DNA of 64,000 nt from Marinococcus halophilus (GTDB lineage: Bacteria; Bacillota; Bacilli; Bacillales; Marinococcaceae): assembly GCF_002265875.1 (NCBI RefSeq), contig NZ_NPFA01000007.1, positions 137,425-201,424 on the forward strand, written 5' to 3'. A model generated the notes under the pieces. It was given only the letters and a program-made list of their open reading frames with translations, was not told the DNA's origin and ran no database searches. Shown here piece after piece: positions 40,547-50,776 of this stretch; position 1 is the first letter of the stretch, and each line of letters opens with the position of its first letter. Made by a program: the position numbers and the translations under genes.

Positions 40547-42535
40547 ATGGCAATTAGCACAGAACAATTAGCAATCAACACGATCCGGACGTTGTCCATC
40601 GAAAGCATCGAAAAAGCCCAGTCGGGCCACCCGGGGCTTCCGATGGGCGCCGCGCCGATGGCATACGCACTCTGGACCAAATCCATGAACCATAATCCGG
40701 GCAACCCGTCCTGGTTTAACCGCGACCGCTTCGTGCTGTCGGCCGGCCACGGATCGATGCTTCTATACAGCATGCTGCACCTGAGCGGCTACGACCTGTC
40801 GCTTGACGAACTCAAGCACTTCCGCCAGTGGGGAAGCAAAACACCGGGGCATCCGGAATACGGCCACACCCCGGGCGTGGAAGCAACGACCGGCCCGCTC
40901 GGGCAGGGACTGGCCATGGGCACCGGCATGGCGATGGCCGAACGCCACCTGGCGGCCAAGTACAACACGGACGATCACGCCGTGGTGGACCATTTCACGT
41001 ACGTACTCTGCGGCGACGGCGACCTGATGGAGGGCGTGTCCTCCGAATCGGCGTCGCTGGCCGGCCACCTGCAGCTTGGCAACCTGGTGGTGCTGTATGA
41101 CTCCAACGACGTCTCCCTGGACGGCGCCCTGAACCAGTCGTTTTCGGAAAACGTGCTGCAGCGCTACGAGGCGTACGGCTGGCATACCATCCTGATCGAA
41201 GACGGCAACGACGTGGCGGCCCTCGAGGCAGCGATTGAAGAAGCCAAGCAGTCCCCGAAACCGTCCATGATCGAAGTGAAGACCGTGATCGGGTACGGGG
41301 CGCCGAACAAAGGCGGCACAAATGCGGCCCACGGCGCGCCGATCGGCGATGAGGAATACAACCTGGTGAAAGAAGCCTACCAGTGGGACTACGACGCGTT
41401 CCATGTCCCGCCGGAAGTGACCGAGCTGTTTGCGGAAGTGAAAGCCTCCGGCGCGAAAGCCGAACAGGAATGGAACGAGCTGTTCGCCTCCTACAAAGAG
41501 GCCAATCCGGAACTGGGCAGCGAACTCGAGCAGGCGATCGCCGGCGAGCTCCCGAACGGATGGGACGCGAAGCTGCCGGTCTTCACCGATGAAAAAGCAG
41601 CGACCCGGGCTGCGTCGGGCGATGTGCTGCAGGAAGTAGCGGCCGCGGTGCCGTCCCTGTTCGGCGGATCGGCGGACCTGGCCGGCTCCAACAAAACGCT
41701 GATCAAAGCGGAGAACGATTTCAGCCGCTACGACTACACCGGGCGCAACATCTGGTTCGGCGTCCGGGAATTCGCGATGGCCGCCGCCGTGAACGGCATC
41801 CAGCTGCACGGCGGTTTGAAGCCCTTCGGCTCGACGTTTCTCGTGTTCTCCGATTACCTGCGGCCGGCCCTGCGCCTGAGCGCGCTCATGGAGCTTCCGC
41901 TCACGCACGTGTTCACCCACGACAGCATCGCGGTCGGCGAAGACGGCCCGACCCACGAGCCGGTGGAACAGCTGGCCGCGCTCCGGGCAATTCCGAACCT
42001 GAACGTGATCCGGCCGGCGGACGGCAACGAAACGGTCGCGGCATGGCGCGTGGCGATGGAGAGCGAAACCACGCCAACGGCGCTGGTGCTGACCCGCCAG
42101 GGCGTGCCAACGCTCGAAGACACGAAGGACAAAGCGGTGGAAGGCGTGCGCCAGGGAGCGTACGTGATCGGCGAACAGGCCGAGCGCCCGGACCTGCTGC
42201 TCGTCGCTTCCGGCTCCGAGGTGTCGCTCGCGGTGGACGCGAAAGCCCGGCTGCAGGACGACGGCTGGACGGTGAATGTCGTCAGCATGCCGAACTTCCA
42301 CGCCTTCGACCATCAGTCCGAGGCCTACCGCCGCTCGGTGCTGCCGGACGGCGTGCCGGCGATGGCCGTGGAAATGGGCTCCTCCTTCGGCTGGTACAAG
42401 TACGTCGGCGCCGAGGGCGCCGTGTACGGCATTGACCGCTTCGGGGCGTCCGCGCCGGGCGGGGAAGTCGTGGAAAAGTACGGCTTCACCCCCGACAAGG
42501 TGGCCGAAGCAGCCAGACAGCTGATCAAAAAATAG
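40547..42535 (+). CDS. tkt: Transketolase
   Basis: Thiamine diphosphate enzyme of the pentose phosphate pathway; transfers two-carbon ketol units between sugar phosphates. The 662-aa protein shows [11 protein letters not shown], the TPP motif [12 protein letters not shown]...[20 protein letters not shown] and [12 protein letters not shown]. The reading frame is visibly richer in G and C than its neighbours and has few rare codons, consistent with high expression. Its order after ynzC matches B. subtilis. Confidence 0.97.
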   Translation: MAISTEQLAINTIRTLSIESIEKAQSGHPGLPMGAAPMAYALWTKSMNHNPGNPSWFNRDRFVLSAGHGSMLLYSMLHLSGYDLSLDELKHFRQWGSKTPGHPEYGHTPGVEATTGPLGQGLAMGTGMAMAERHLAAKYNTDDHAVVDHFTYVLCGDGDLMEGVSSESASLAGHLQLGNLVVLYDSNDVSLDGALNQSFSENVLQRYEAYGWHTILIEDGNDVAALEAAIEEAKQSPKPSMIEVKTVIGYGAPNKGGTNAAHGAPIGDEEYNLVKEAYQWDYDAFHVPPEVTELFAEVKASGAKAEQEWNELFASYKEANPELGSELEQAIAGELPNGWDAKLPVFTDEKAATRAASGDVLQEVAAAVPSLFGGSADLAGSNKTLIKAENDFSRYDYTGRNIWFGVREFAMAAAVNGIQLHGGLKPFGSTFLVFSDYLRPALRLSALMELPLTHVFTHDSIAVGEDGPTHEPVEQLAALRAIPNLNVIRPADGNETVAAWRVAMESETTPTALVLTRQGVPTLEDTKDKAVEGVRQGAYVIGEQAERPDLLLVASGSEVSLAVDAKARLQDDGWTVNVVSMPNFHAFDHQSEAYRRSVLPDGVPAMAVEMGSSFGWYKYVGAEGAVYGIDRFGASAPGGEVVEKYGFTPDKVAEAARQLIKK

Positions 42536-42545
42536 CAGTGTTTGT

Positions 42546-42582
42546 GGAGAAAGCAGCCTGCGGGCTGCTTTCTCCTATTTTT
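42546..42582 (+). terminator. tkt terminator
   Basis: GGAGAAAGCAGCC pairs with GGCTGCTTTCTCC around TGC(GG), followed by a T-rich tract. Confidence 0.9.
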
Positions 42583-42734
42583 AACCGAAAGAAAAACAGA
42601 GGAACAGGCGCGGGGACTTTCGAATCGATGCTTTCTTTACCTAAAAGAATGCGTTATAATAAACAAGGTCTGTTTAGAGACGCTAACAACACACACATAT
42701 ATGTTAGGTATTCGGGAAAGGGGTAAGAAGACAC

Positions 42735-42959
42735 ATGGGCTGGCTATGGTTAACAATTATCGGCATTGTCATTTTACTGGTTGGTATAGCCATCGGTTTC
42801 TTTATCGCAAGAAAAACGATGATGAACTACTTGAAAAAGAATCCTCCTATTAATGAACAAATGCTGCGCGTCATGATGATGCAGATGGGGCAGAATCCGT
42901 CCCAGAAGAAGATCAACCAAATGATGAAAGCAATGCAGCGACAACAAGATAAGAAATAA
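42735..42959 (+). CDS. yneF: YneF-family small membrane protein (DUF/UPF0154)
   Basis: A 74-aa UPF0154 protein with one N-terminal membrane helix ([20 protein letters not shown]) and a conserved cytoplasmic tail ([30 protein letters not shown]). Function unknown. It follows tkt as in B. subtilis, although sirA is missing. Confidence 0.95.
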   Translation: MGWLWLTIIGIVILLVGIAIGFFIARKTMMNYLKKNPPINEQMLRVMMMQMGQNPSQKKINQMMKAMQRQQDKK

Positions 42960-42964
42960 CGATC

Positions 42965-42997
42965 AGCACCCTTCTAGCTTCTGGAGGGTGCTTTTTT
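42965..42997 (+). terminator. Terminator after yneF
   Basis: AGCACCCT pairs with AGGGTGCT, with inner CTAG...CTGG, followed by TTTTTT. Confidence 0.85.
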
Positions 42998-43021
42998 ATC
43001 CATAGAGAGGAGGACAACCGG

Positions 43022-44773
43022 ATGCGCGCTTTTTGGGATTTACGCTGGTTTTTCTGGCAGGAGCGGTTCAAGTACAGCTTTGGGATCCTGCTGCTTATTA
43101 TTGTAGCGCTGCTGTCGCTTCTGCCGCCGTATGTGGTCGGAGTGGTGGTGGATGCCATTGAGCAGAACCGCCTGACCACGGACATGCTTGCCGGCTGGAT
43201 GGGAGCGATGATGGCGGCAGGAATATGCATGTACGTTCTCCGGTACGTATGGCGCATTATGATTTTTGGTTCCTCGCTTCATCTCGGGCGCACGCTTCGT
43301 TACAATCTGTATCAGCACTTTACACGGATGAGCAGTGATTTTTTCGGTCGGAAGCGGACCGGGGATTTGATGGCGCACGCGACCAATGATATTACCGCGG
43401 TGCAGATGATGGCCGGCCAGGGGGTTTTAACGATTGTGGATTCGCTCGTCATGGGAGGCTTCGTGGTACTGGCGATGGCGGTTGGGATCAGCTGGCAGCT
43501 GACGCTGATCACGCTTTTGCCGATGCCGCTGATGGCGCTTTTGACGAGCTGGTACGGCCACCTGCTGCATCAGCGGTTTGGTGACGCCCAGCAGTCCTTT
43601 TCCCAGTTGAACAACCGGACGCAGGAGAGCATTTCCGGGGTGAAAGTGACGAAAACGTTCGGCTACGAACAAGAAGATATTCAGGCTTTTGACGAGCAGT
43701 CGCGGGACGTCGTGGATAAAAACGAGCGGGTGGCCCGGATTGACGCCCTGTTTGACCCGACCATCACACTTATTATCGGGGTGTGTTACCTGCTTGCGAT
43801 TGGCTTTGGGGCCGGATATGTAACCGATGGGACCATCACGATCGGCCAGCTGACGACGTTCAGTGTTTATTTGGGCATGCTGATTTGGCCGATGCTTGCG
43901 TTCGGGTGGTTTTTTAATATTATTGAACGCGGCCACGCCTCGTATGACCGTATTCGGCAGCTGATGGCCGAGCGGACGGATATTACCGACCAAAAGGCCG
44001 GGGTGAAGGACGTACCGGCCGGGGTGTTGCAGATAGACATAGACGAGTTTTATTACCCGCGGTCGGAAACGAGGGCGCTTCACGGCATCCGTGCGTCGGT
44101 GCAGCCGGGAGAGACGATCGGAATCGTCGGGCGGACCGGCGCCGGAAAAACCACGCTTTTACGGCTGCTTCTGCGGGAGCTGAAAAGCGGGGACGGGGCC
44201 ATTACCATCGGGGGAGTGCCGGCGGAAGCCTATTATCTGGATACGTACCGCCTGGCGTTTGGAAACGTGCCCCAGGAGCACTTTTTATTTTCGATGACGC
44301 TTGCGGACAATATCGCCTTTTCTAACCCTGAAGCCGCCCAGCAGGACATTCAGCGCGCGGCGGGCCTTGCAGCCATTCATGACGATATCGTGGCGCTTCC
44401 CCAGGGCTATGCGACAGCGGTTGGAGAGCGCGGGGTCACGCTTTCCGGGGGGCAGAAGCAGCGCATTTCGATTGCGCGGGCGCTTCTTCAAAACCCGGAA
44501 ATCCTTATCCTGGATGACGCCCTTTCCGCCGTGGACGCAACTACCGAGCAGCAGATTCTCGAAGCGCTGAAACGGGAGCGGGAGGGCAAAACGACCTTTA
44601 TCGTGACGCACCGCATGAGCACGGTGAAAGAAGCGGACGCGGTATGGGTGCTGGAAAACGGTACCGTCGTCGAAAACGGCTCCCACCAGGCCCTGATGGA
44701 AGCCCGGGGCATTTATGCAGAAATGGTGAAACGCGAAGAGCTAAAGGCTCAGGTGGAAAGGGGGGACCGCTGA
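43022..44773 (+). CDS. Heterodimeric ABC exporter subunit, YheI/BmrC type
   Basis: A 583-aa half-transporter: six membrane helices, then an ATPase domain. Visible motifs are Walker A GRTGAGKTTLL, signature VTLSGGQKQR, and Walker B ILILDDALSAVD, where the catalytic Glu is Asp. That change marks the degenerate-site subunit of BmrCD-like multidrug exporters. The stop overlaps the start of the partner gene (TGATG). Confidence 0.92.
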   Translation: MRAFWDLRWFFWQERFKYSFGILLLIIVALLSLLPPYVVGVVVDAIEQNRLTTDMLAGWMGAMMAAGICMYVLRYVWRIMIFGSSLHLGRTLRYNLYQHFTRMSSDFFGRKRTGDLMAHATNDITAVQMMAGQGVLTIVDSLVMGGFVVLAMAVGISWQLTLITLLPMPLMALLTSWYGHLLHQRFGDAQQSFSQLNNRTQESISGVKVTKTFGYEQEDIQAFDEQSRDVVDKNERVARIDALFDPTITLIIGVCYLLAIGFGAGYVTDGTITIGQLTTFSVYLGMLIWPMLAFGWFFNIIERGHASYDRIRQLMAERTDITDQKAGVKDVPAGVLQIDIDEFYYPRSETRALHGIRASVQPGETIGIVGRTGAGKTTLLRLLLRELKSGDGAITIGGVPAEAYYLDTYRLAFGNVPQEHFLFSMTLADNIAFSNPEAAQQDIQRAAGLAAIHDDIVALPQGYATAVGERGVTLSGGQKQRISIARALLQNPEILILDDALSAVDATTEQQILEALKREREGKTTFIVTHRMSTVKEADAVWVLENGTVVENGSHQALMEARGIYAEMVKREELKAQVERGDR

Positions 44774-46560
44774 TGCTGCATGAGGATAAAGTATTAACCA
44801 AACAGGAGCAGCGGGCGATCGTCAAGCGGCTGTTAAAGTACGCAGCTGTACACAAATGGCTGCTGGCGTCGGCCTGTACGTTTCTAGTGATCGGCGTTGG
44901 AGCGGAGCTTCTCAGCCCGTATCTCGTGAAGGTGTTCATTGACAGCTACGTGACCCCGGGCGTGTTCCCCGCGGGCGAATTGACGTGGCTGGCGTCGGTA
45001 TTTGCGGCAGCTACCGTTCTTTCTGCGGTGATGGTGTACTTTCACACCTACTGGTTTCAGCGGATTGCCCTGAAAAGCATCCAGCAGATCCGGGTCGACG
45101 TGTTTTCGAGCGTCGAGGGCGCGTCGATGCGTTTTTACGACCAGACACCCTCGGGGGCGCTCGTAAGCCGTATTACTAACGACACCGAGCGTATCCGGGA
45201 GCTGTATATGGAAGTGCTCTCCACGTTTATTCAAAACGGGGTGTTTCTTATCGGCGTACTTGTGGCGATGTTCTTTCTGGACGTCCGGCTGGCAGCGACA
45301 GCGATACTGATCATGCCGCTCCTGCTTATGTTAATGGCGCTTTACCGCCGCTACAGCTCCAGGTACTACGGGGAAATGAGCGGCAAGCTGAGCCGGCTGA
45401 ATACGAAGATTAATGAAAGCCTTCAGGGCATGTCGGTCATTCAGCTGTTTCGGCAGGAAAGCCGGATGAAACAGGAATTTTCCGGTATTAATGATGCCCA
45501 CTACGAAGCCGGGCTGAAAAGCATGAAGATCGACGGCCTGCTGCTTCGTCCGGCGATCGATCTCGTATCGGTGCTTGCGCTCATCGGCGTGCTCTCCTAT
45601 TTCGGCATTTTGTCGTTGGAAGGGGCTGTGCAGGTCGGGGTGATTTATGCCTTTGTCAATTATTTTGAGCGCTTTTTTGAACCGGTCAATGAAATCATGC
45701 AGCAGATGTCGCTGTATCAGCAGTCGATCGTTTCCGCCGGCCGGGTGTTTCATTTAATGGATATCACGACAGAGGAAGCGGCCGCCGGGCACAAACGCCA
45801 AACGGGGGAGGCGTCCCCGAGCGGGGAAATCGAATTTGAGCATGTGACCTTCAGCTATGACGGCGAGCACCCGGTCCTCCGCGACATTAACCTGTCGGTC
45901 AAAGAGGGCGAAACGATCGCGATCGTCGGCCACACCGGCAGCGGTAAAAGCTCCATCATTAACCTGCTGCTCCGGTTTTATGACTACGATACCGGCACGG
46001 TTTTTCTTGGCGGAAAGGATCTGCAGCGCTGGCCGGAACAGGCGCTGCGCCGGCACGTCGGGCTCGTGCTGCAGGATCCATTTTTGTTTACCGGCACGGT
46101 ACGGGAAAACATTGCGATGCACAATCACGGGCTAAGCGACGAGGAAGTGCGGCAGGCCGCTGCTTTCGTCGGCGCGGACCGGTTTATTGAAGCACTGCCG
46201 AACCAGTACGACGAGCAGGTAGGCGAGCGGGGAAGCTCGTTTTCTAATGGCGAAAAACAGCTAATTACGTTTGCCCGTACAGTCGCCCATGACCCGAAGG
46301 TGCTCGTGCTTGATGAAGCCACGGCCAATATCGACAGCGAAAGTGAAGCGGTAATCCAGCAGGCGCTTGCGAGCCTCGTAAAAAACCGGACAACCATCAT
46401 GATTGCGCACCGATTGTCCACGATCCGGCACGCGGACCAGATCATCGTCCTGCACCAGGGGGAAATTGCCGAACGCGGCACGCACCAGGAGCTGCTTGCC
46501 TCCGGAGGGCTGTACGAAAAAATGTACCGGCTGCAGCACGAAAATGAAGAAGTAAGATAA
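44773..46560 (+). CDS. Heterodimeric ABC exporter subunit, YheH/BmrD type
   Basis: A 595-aa partner of the preceding half-transporter. Walker A GHTGSGKSSII and Walker B VLVLDEATANID are canonical, but the signature is FSNGEKQL rather than LSGGQ. Paired with the preceding subunit, this places a canonical and a degenerate ATP site, as in BmrC/BmrD. ATG 44773 overlaps the upstream stop; the longer frame from 44644 is a shadow. Substrate unknown, probably a drug or lipid. Confidence 0.92.
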   Translation: MLHEDKVLTKQEQRAIVKRLLKYAAVHKWLLASACTFLVIGVGAELLSPYLVKVFIDSYVTPGVFPAGELTWLASVFAAATVLSAVMVYFHTYWFQRIALKSIQQIRVDVFSSVEGASMRFYDQTPSGALVSRITNDTERIRELYMEVLSTFIQNGVFLIGVLVAMFFLDVRLAATAILIMPLLLMLMALYRRYSSRYYGEMSGKLSRLNTKINESLQGMSVIQLFRQESRMKQEFSGINDAHYEAGLKSMKIDGLLLRPAIDLVSVLALIGVLSYFGILSLEGAVQVGVIYAFVNYFERFFEPVNEIMQQMSLYQQSIVSAGRVFHLMDITTEEAAAGHKRQTGEASPSGEIEFEHVTFSYDGEHPVLRDINLSVKEGETIAIVGHTGSGKSSIINLLLRFYDYDTGTVFLGGKDLQRWPEQALRRHVGLVLQDPFLFTGTVRENIAMHNHGLSDEEVRQAAAFVGADRFIEALPNQYDEQVGERGSSFSNGEKQLITFARTVAHDPKVLVLDEATANIDSESEAVIQQALASLVKNRTTIMIAHRLSTIRHADQIIVLHQGEIAERGTHQELLASGGLYEKMYRLQHENEEVR

Positions 46561-46589
46561 AAGCGGGAACAATTGCGAGCCGCCGCTGC

Positions 46590-46638
46590 GGGGTGTATCA
46601 TAAAGGCAGGAAAGCCTTCATGTGATACACCCTATTTT
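46590..46638 (+). terminator. Terminator after the ABC exporter
   Basis: GGGTGTATCA pairs with TGATACACCC, with an inner AGGC/GCCT pairing, followed by ATTTTT. Confidence 0.82.
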
Positions 46639-46660
46639 TATAGAAAGGAAGGCGGCCGAA

Positions 46661-47173
46661 GTGAATACACTGCTGATTATTACGACCCTGACGGCTTTTT
46701 TTATGGCTTCAGTCGTGATTGTTATCCGCATGAAAGCCATCAAACAGCCGGCAACATTTAAAAAAATCGTGCTGCCGCCGTTTTTCATGGCGACGGGAGC
46801 GTTAATGTTTGTTTATCCTCCGGCCCGTCCCACCGGAATGGAAATCGGGGAGGCACTCTTAGTTGGATTTGTTTTTTCGTTTCTGCTGATGGCAACCACG
46901 TCCTTTGAAATCCGGGAACGCGAGATCTTTGTGCGCCGCTCCAAGGCCTTTTCATTTATTCTGGTGGGCCTGCTGATTGTCCGGACGCTCATTAAGCTGA
47001 TTATCGGCGATGCGATCGAGCCGGCGGTGCTTGCCGGCATGTTCTTTCTGCTCGCCTTTGCCATGCTCGTCCCGTGGCGCGTGTATATGGCCGTAAAGTA
47101 CAAGCAGCTGGAAAAAGTGCTGCGGCGCGAGAGAGAGACCGGAGATTCCGTGCCTTCCCGCCATTCATCTTAA
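46661..47173 (+). CDS. ccdC: CcdC-family membrane protein (YneJ, DUF1453)
   Basis: A 170-aa membrane protein with about five hydrophobic helices (LLIITTLTAFFMASVVIVI, IVLPPFFMATGALMF, LLVGFVFSFLLMATT, FSFILVGLLIVRTLI, VLAGMFFLLAFAML). It matches CcdC/YneJ of B. subtilis, located near cytochrome c maturation ccdA there; ccdA and yneI are absent here. GTG 46661 follows AAAGGAAGG. Confidence 0.88.
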   Translation: MNTLLIITTLTAFFMASVVIVIRMKAIKQPATFKKIVLPPFFMATGALMFVYPPARPTGMEIGEALLVGFVFSFLLMATTSFEIREREIFVRRSKAFSFILVGLLIVRTLIKLIIGDAIEPAVLAGMFFLLAFAMLVPWRVYMAVKYKQLEKVLRRERETGDSVPSRHSS

Positions 47174-47191
47174 CGAAAGGGAGAAGTGACC

Positions 47192-47629
47192 ATGTCCAAT
47201 GATGTAAACGAACACCTCCAAAATGAAATACACGGCAAAAAACTGCCTAACGAAGCGGAGCGCCGCCTGTACCTCGACACGTACCGCGAACGCGTCATCC
47301 TCGCGCTGACGAAAAAACAGGTAATGGAAAAGGGAATACGACAGGAAGTGCTGAACGCGATGCACGACCGGAAGGCAGCAGAAGTGCTTGTCGACGGTCA
47401 TCTGAGCCTTGAGGCCCTGCGGCCGTACCGGAAAGCAGCCGAGACCCGCCGCGTGCCTTACCGGCGCGTCACGCTCGATGAGCCGGAGGGCACCTACGGC
47501 CTGGTCGTCGCCTCCGACACGGCCATTGACCGCGAGGACGTGTTTGCCGAGGACGAGCCGGATACAGAAGGCGGCAAACCGGAAGCGGACGGGAAAAAAC
47601 CGTGGTGGAAAAAGCTGCTTGGCCTCTGA
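47192..47629 (+). CDS. YueI-family protein (DUF1694)
   Basis: A 145-aa protein with the DUF1694 look: HLQNEIHGKKLPNEAERRLY, TYRERVILALTKKQVM, DGHLSLEALRPYRKAAE and a basic Trp-rich tail (KKPWWKKLLG). It is related to YueI, whose function is unknown. ATG 47192 follows AAAGGGAG. Confidence 0.8.
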   Translation: MSNDVNEHLQNEIHGKKLPNEAERRLYLDTYRERVILALTKKQVMEKGIRQEVLNAMHDRKAAEVLVDGHLSLEALRPYRKAAETRRVPYRRVTLDEPEGTYGLVVASDTAIDREDVFAEDEPDTEGGKPEADGKKPWWKKLLGL

Positions 47630-47791
47630 AAAACGAAAAAAGAGGCAAGCGTTTTCCGAATTTTTATCCGAAAATATTTATCTTTGAGGAAAGTTTTGCT
47701 ATTCTATGAAAGTGGGTCGAGAAACAGATCGGGAAAGGCGGCAGTGAAGTAATACAGCTGCAGGCCTTTCTGCTTATCCTCATCTACTTTT

Positions 47792-47820
47792 TCGACAACG
47801 TTATTGGATTGTTGTATAAT
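47792..47820 (+). promoter_or_regulatory. Aconitase promoter
   Basis: TCGACA (47792-47797), a 17-nt spacer and TATAAT (47815-47820). It lies 22 nt before the aconitase ATG. Confidence 0.8.
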
Positions 47821-47842
47821 AGATCAAGAAGGAGGGGTACAT

Positions 47843-50581
47843 ATGGCTCAAAATCAAGACGTATTCAATGCTCGCAAGGCTTTTGAATCGAATGGCAAAA
47901 CGTATTATTATTACGACATTAAAGCTATTCAGGATGCAGGAGTTGGCGATGTATCGAAGCTGCCATATTCCATTCGTGTGCTGCTCGAATCTGTACTAAG
48001 ACAGTTGGACGGCCACGTAATTAAACAGGAACACGTAGAAAGTTTAGCAAAATGGGGTTCCGAAGAAGGATCCAAGCAGGACGTACCATTCAAACCATCC
48101 CGTGTTATTCTCCAGGACTTTACCGGGGTTCCGGCAGTGGTGGACCTTGCGTCACTGCGAAAAGCAATGAATGATTTCGGGGGAGACGCGGATGTCATCG
48201 ACCCGGCAATTCCAGTTGACCTTGTGGTGGACCACTCGGTACAGGTGGACCGTTACGGCACTAATGACTCGCTGAACCAGAACATGAACTTTGAATTTTC
48301 GAGAAACGAAGAGCGCTACAAGCTCCTAAGCTGGGCGACCAAAGCGTTTAACAACTACAGCGCTGTACCGCCGGCTACAGGCATCGTGCACCAGGTGAAC
48401 CTGGAATATCTTGCCTCCGTCGTACACACGAAAGAAACTGAAAACGGCGAAGTGGACACGTATCCGGATACGCTCGTCGGTACGGACTCCCACACGACCA
48501 TGATCAACGGCCTCGGCGTTCTAGGCTGGGGTGTTGGCGGTATCGAGGCGGAAGCGGGCATGCTGCAGCAGCCGTCCTACTTCCCGGCTCCTGAAGTGGT
48601 CGGCGTTCGTCTCGTAAACTCCCTGCCGAATGGTTCAACAGCGACAGACCTCGCGCTGCGCGTTACCCAGCGGCTCCGGGAAACGAACGTGGTCGGCAAA
48701 TTTGTGGAATTCTTCGGCGAAGGCCTGGCGGAAATGCCGCTTGCTGACCGCGCGACGATTTCCAACATGGCACCGGAATACGGCGCGACCTGTGGGTTCT
48801 TCCCGGTCGACGAAGAAGCGCTCAACTATCTGCGCCTGACCGGACGCGACGAAGAGCACGTGCAGCTTGTGAAAGACTACTGCAAGCACAACCATATCTT
48901 CTTTGATCCGTCCGAAAAAGAACCGCAGTTCACCCAGGTGATTGAAATTGACCTCGCGGATATTGAACCAAGCCTGAGCGGTCCGAAGCGCCCGCAGGAT
49001 TTGATTACGTTATCCGACATGAAAAAACAGTTCAATGAGGCGCTGACGGCTCCAGCCGGCAACCAGGGATTCGGCCTGTCTCCGGAGGAGATCGACAACG
49101 AAGCGACCATCGAACATCCAAACGGCAAAACGTCGACGATGAAAACCGGGGCGCTTGCCATCGCAGCCATCACCAGCTGTACGAACACGTCCAATCCATA
49201 CGTAATGATCGGGGCAGGCCTTGTCGCCCGTAACGCGGTGGAGAAAGGGCTTGAAGTACCGGAATACGTAAAAACGTCGCTGGCTCCAGGTTCCAAAGTT
49301 GTTACCCGCTATCTCGACGACTCCGGCCTGATGCCGTATCTGAACGATCTCGGGTTCAACCTGGTCGGCTACGGCTGCACGACGTGTATCGGCAACAGCG
49401 GCCCGCTGCTCGAAGAGATCGAAAAAGGGATCACAGACAGTGATCTCCTCGTTTCCTCTGTGCTGAGCGGTAACCGTAACTTTGAAGGACGGATCCACCC
49501 GCTTGTCAAAGCCAACTACCTGGCATCGCCGCCGCTTGTTGTCGCGTACGCGCTGGCCGGTACGGTTGACTTCGACATGTACCGTGATTCGTTCGGCAAG
49601 GACAAAGACGGCAACGACGTATACTTTAACGACCTGTGGCCATCCGCCGCCGAAGTCAAAGACTTTATCACGCAAAACGTGTCTCCGGACCTCTTTAAAG
49701 AAGAGTACGAGAATGTCTTTGACAATAACGAGCGCTGGAACGAGCTGCAATCGGACGAAAATGCAGATCTGTACGACTTTGACGATGATTCCACGTACAT
49801 TCAAAACCCGCCGTTCTTTGAAGAAATGTCCAAGGAGCCGGAAGACATTAAACCGTTGACTGCTCTGCGGGCCGTGGCGAAATTTGGCGACTCGGTTACG
49901 ACCGATCACATTTCTCCGGCAGGGTCCATCGCAAAAGACAGCCCGGCCGGCCGTTATTTGATGGAAAAAGGCCTGAAGCCGGCGCAGTTTAACTCCTACG
50001 GTTCCCGCCGCGGTAACCATGAAGTGATGATGCGTGGAACATTCGCCAACATCCGGATTAAAAACCAGCTGGCTCCTGGCACAGAAGGCGGTTATACGAC
50101 CTACTGGCCGAACGGCGAAGTGCTGTCCATCTATGATGCAGCGATGAAATACAAAGAGGAAAACACTGGCCTGCTTGTAATGGCCGGCAAAGATTACGGC
50201 ATGGGAAGCTCCCGTGACTGGGCAGCAAAAGGAACAAACCTGCTCGGCATTAAGACCGTTATTGCGGAAAGCTTCGAGCGTATTCACCGCAGTAACCTTG
50301 TGCTGATGGGCGTGCTCCCGCTGCAGTTCCAGGAAGGGGAAAACGCTGATTCCCTTGGTTTGACCGGGGAAGAGCATTTCGATGTGAAAATTGATAATAC
50401 TGTAAAGCCGCACGACATGATCGACGTCGTAGCCACTGACGAGGACGGCAAAACGACTACCTTCCAGGTGGTTGCCCGTTTTGACAGTGACGTTGAGATG
50501 GATTACTACCGTCACGGTGGTATTCTGCAGATGGTGCTTCGTAACAACCTTGAAGCAGCAGAGGCAAAACGAAGCCAGTAA
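47843..50581 (+). CDS. citB: Aconitate hydratase A
   Basis: Converts citrate to isocitrate in the TCA cycle and, without its [4Fe-4S] cluster, can bind mRNA. The 912-aa AcnA-type protein has cluster ligand Cys at about 445 (ITSCTNTSN) and at about 511 and 514 ([13 protein letters not shown]), and the C-terminal swivel domain with [15 protein letters not shown]. The ATG at 47843 follows GGAGGGG; the earlier in-frame ATG has no RBS. Position between ccdC and yneP is as in B. subtilis. Confidence 0.97.
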   Translation: MAQNQDVFNARKAFESNGKTYYYYDIKAIQDAGVGDVSKLPYSIRVLLESVLRQLDGHVIKQEHVESLAKWGSEEGSKQDVPFKPSRVILQDFTGVPAVVDLASLRKAMNDFGGDADVIDPAIPVDLVVDHSVQVDRYGTNDSLNQNMNFEFSRNEERYKLLSWATKAFNNYSAVPPATGIVHQVNLEYLASVVHTKETENGEVDTYPDTLVGTDSHTTMINGLGVLGWGVGGIEAEAGMLQQPSYFPAPEVVGVRLVNSLPNGSTATDLALRVTQRLRETNVVGKFVEFFGEGLAEMPLADRATISNMAPEYGATCGFFPVDEEALNYLRLTGRDEEHVQLVKDYCKHNHIFFDPSEKEPQFTQVIEIDLADIEPSLSGPKRPQDLITLSDMKKQFNEALTAPAGNQGFGLSPEEIDNEATIEHPNGKTSTMKTGALAIAAITSCTNTSNPYVMIGAGLVARNAVEKGLEVPEYVKTSLAPGSKVVTRYLDDSGLMPYLNDLGFNLVGYGCTTCIGNSGPLLEEIEKGITDSDLLVSSVLSGNRNFEGRIHPLVKANYLASPPLVVAYALAGTVDFDMYRDSFGKDKDGNDVYFNDLWPSAAEVKDFITQNVSPDLFKEEYENVFDNNERWNELQSDENADLYDFDDDSTYIQNPPFFEEMSKEPEDIKPLTALRAVAKFGDSVTTDHISPAGSIAKDSPAGRYLMEKGLKPAQFNSYGSRRGNHEVMMRGTFANIRIKNQLAPGTEGGYTTYWPNGEVLSIYDAAMKYKEENTGLLVMAGKDYGMGSSRDWAAKGTNLLGIKTVIAESFERIHRSNLVLMGVLPLQFQEGENADSLGLTGEEHFDVKIDNTVKPHDMIDVVATDEDGKTTTFQVVARFDSDVEMDYYRHGGILQMVLRNNLEAAEAKRSQ

Positions 50582-50591
50582 TGGTGTAATG

Positions 50592-50618
50592 AAGCCTCCG
50601 GTTCGCCGGGGGCTTTGT
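50592..50618 (+). terminator. Aconitase terminator
   Basis: GCCTCCGG-TTCG-CCGGGGGC stem with a UUCG-type loop and a following T-rich tract. Confidence 0.85.
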
Positions 50619-50776
50619 CTTACAGAAATTAAAAATTTCACATACCGTAATGATAAAATTTGTCACACCTTTCTTAACCTCTTATAATAAAAATGAGGAC
50701 TAACGCGTGTTCAACCAGGGAATACGATAAAGATGACTACTCATTTTCGTCCTTTTCCCGATAGGGGGTGCCTTTA

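Noticed and set aside
40763..42313. A 516-codon open frame on the minus strand inside tkt
   Set aside because: It is the mirror of a G+C-rich coding strand; its product is rich in Arg, His and Gly with no domain, and no RBS or promoter is seen.
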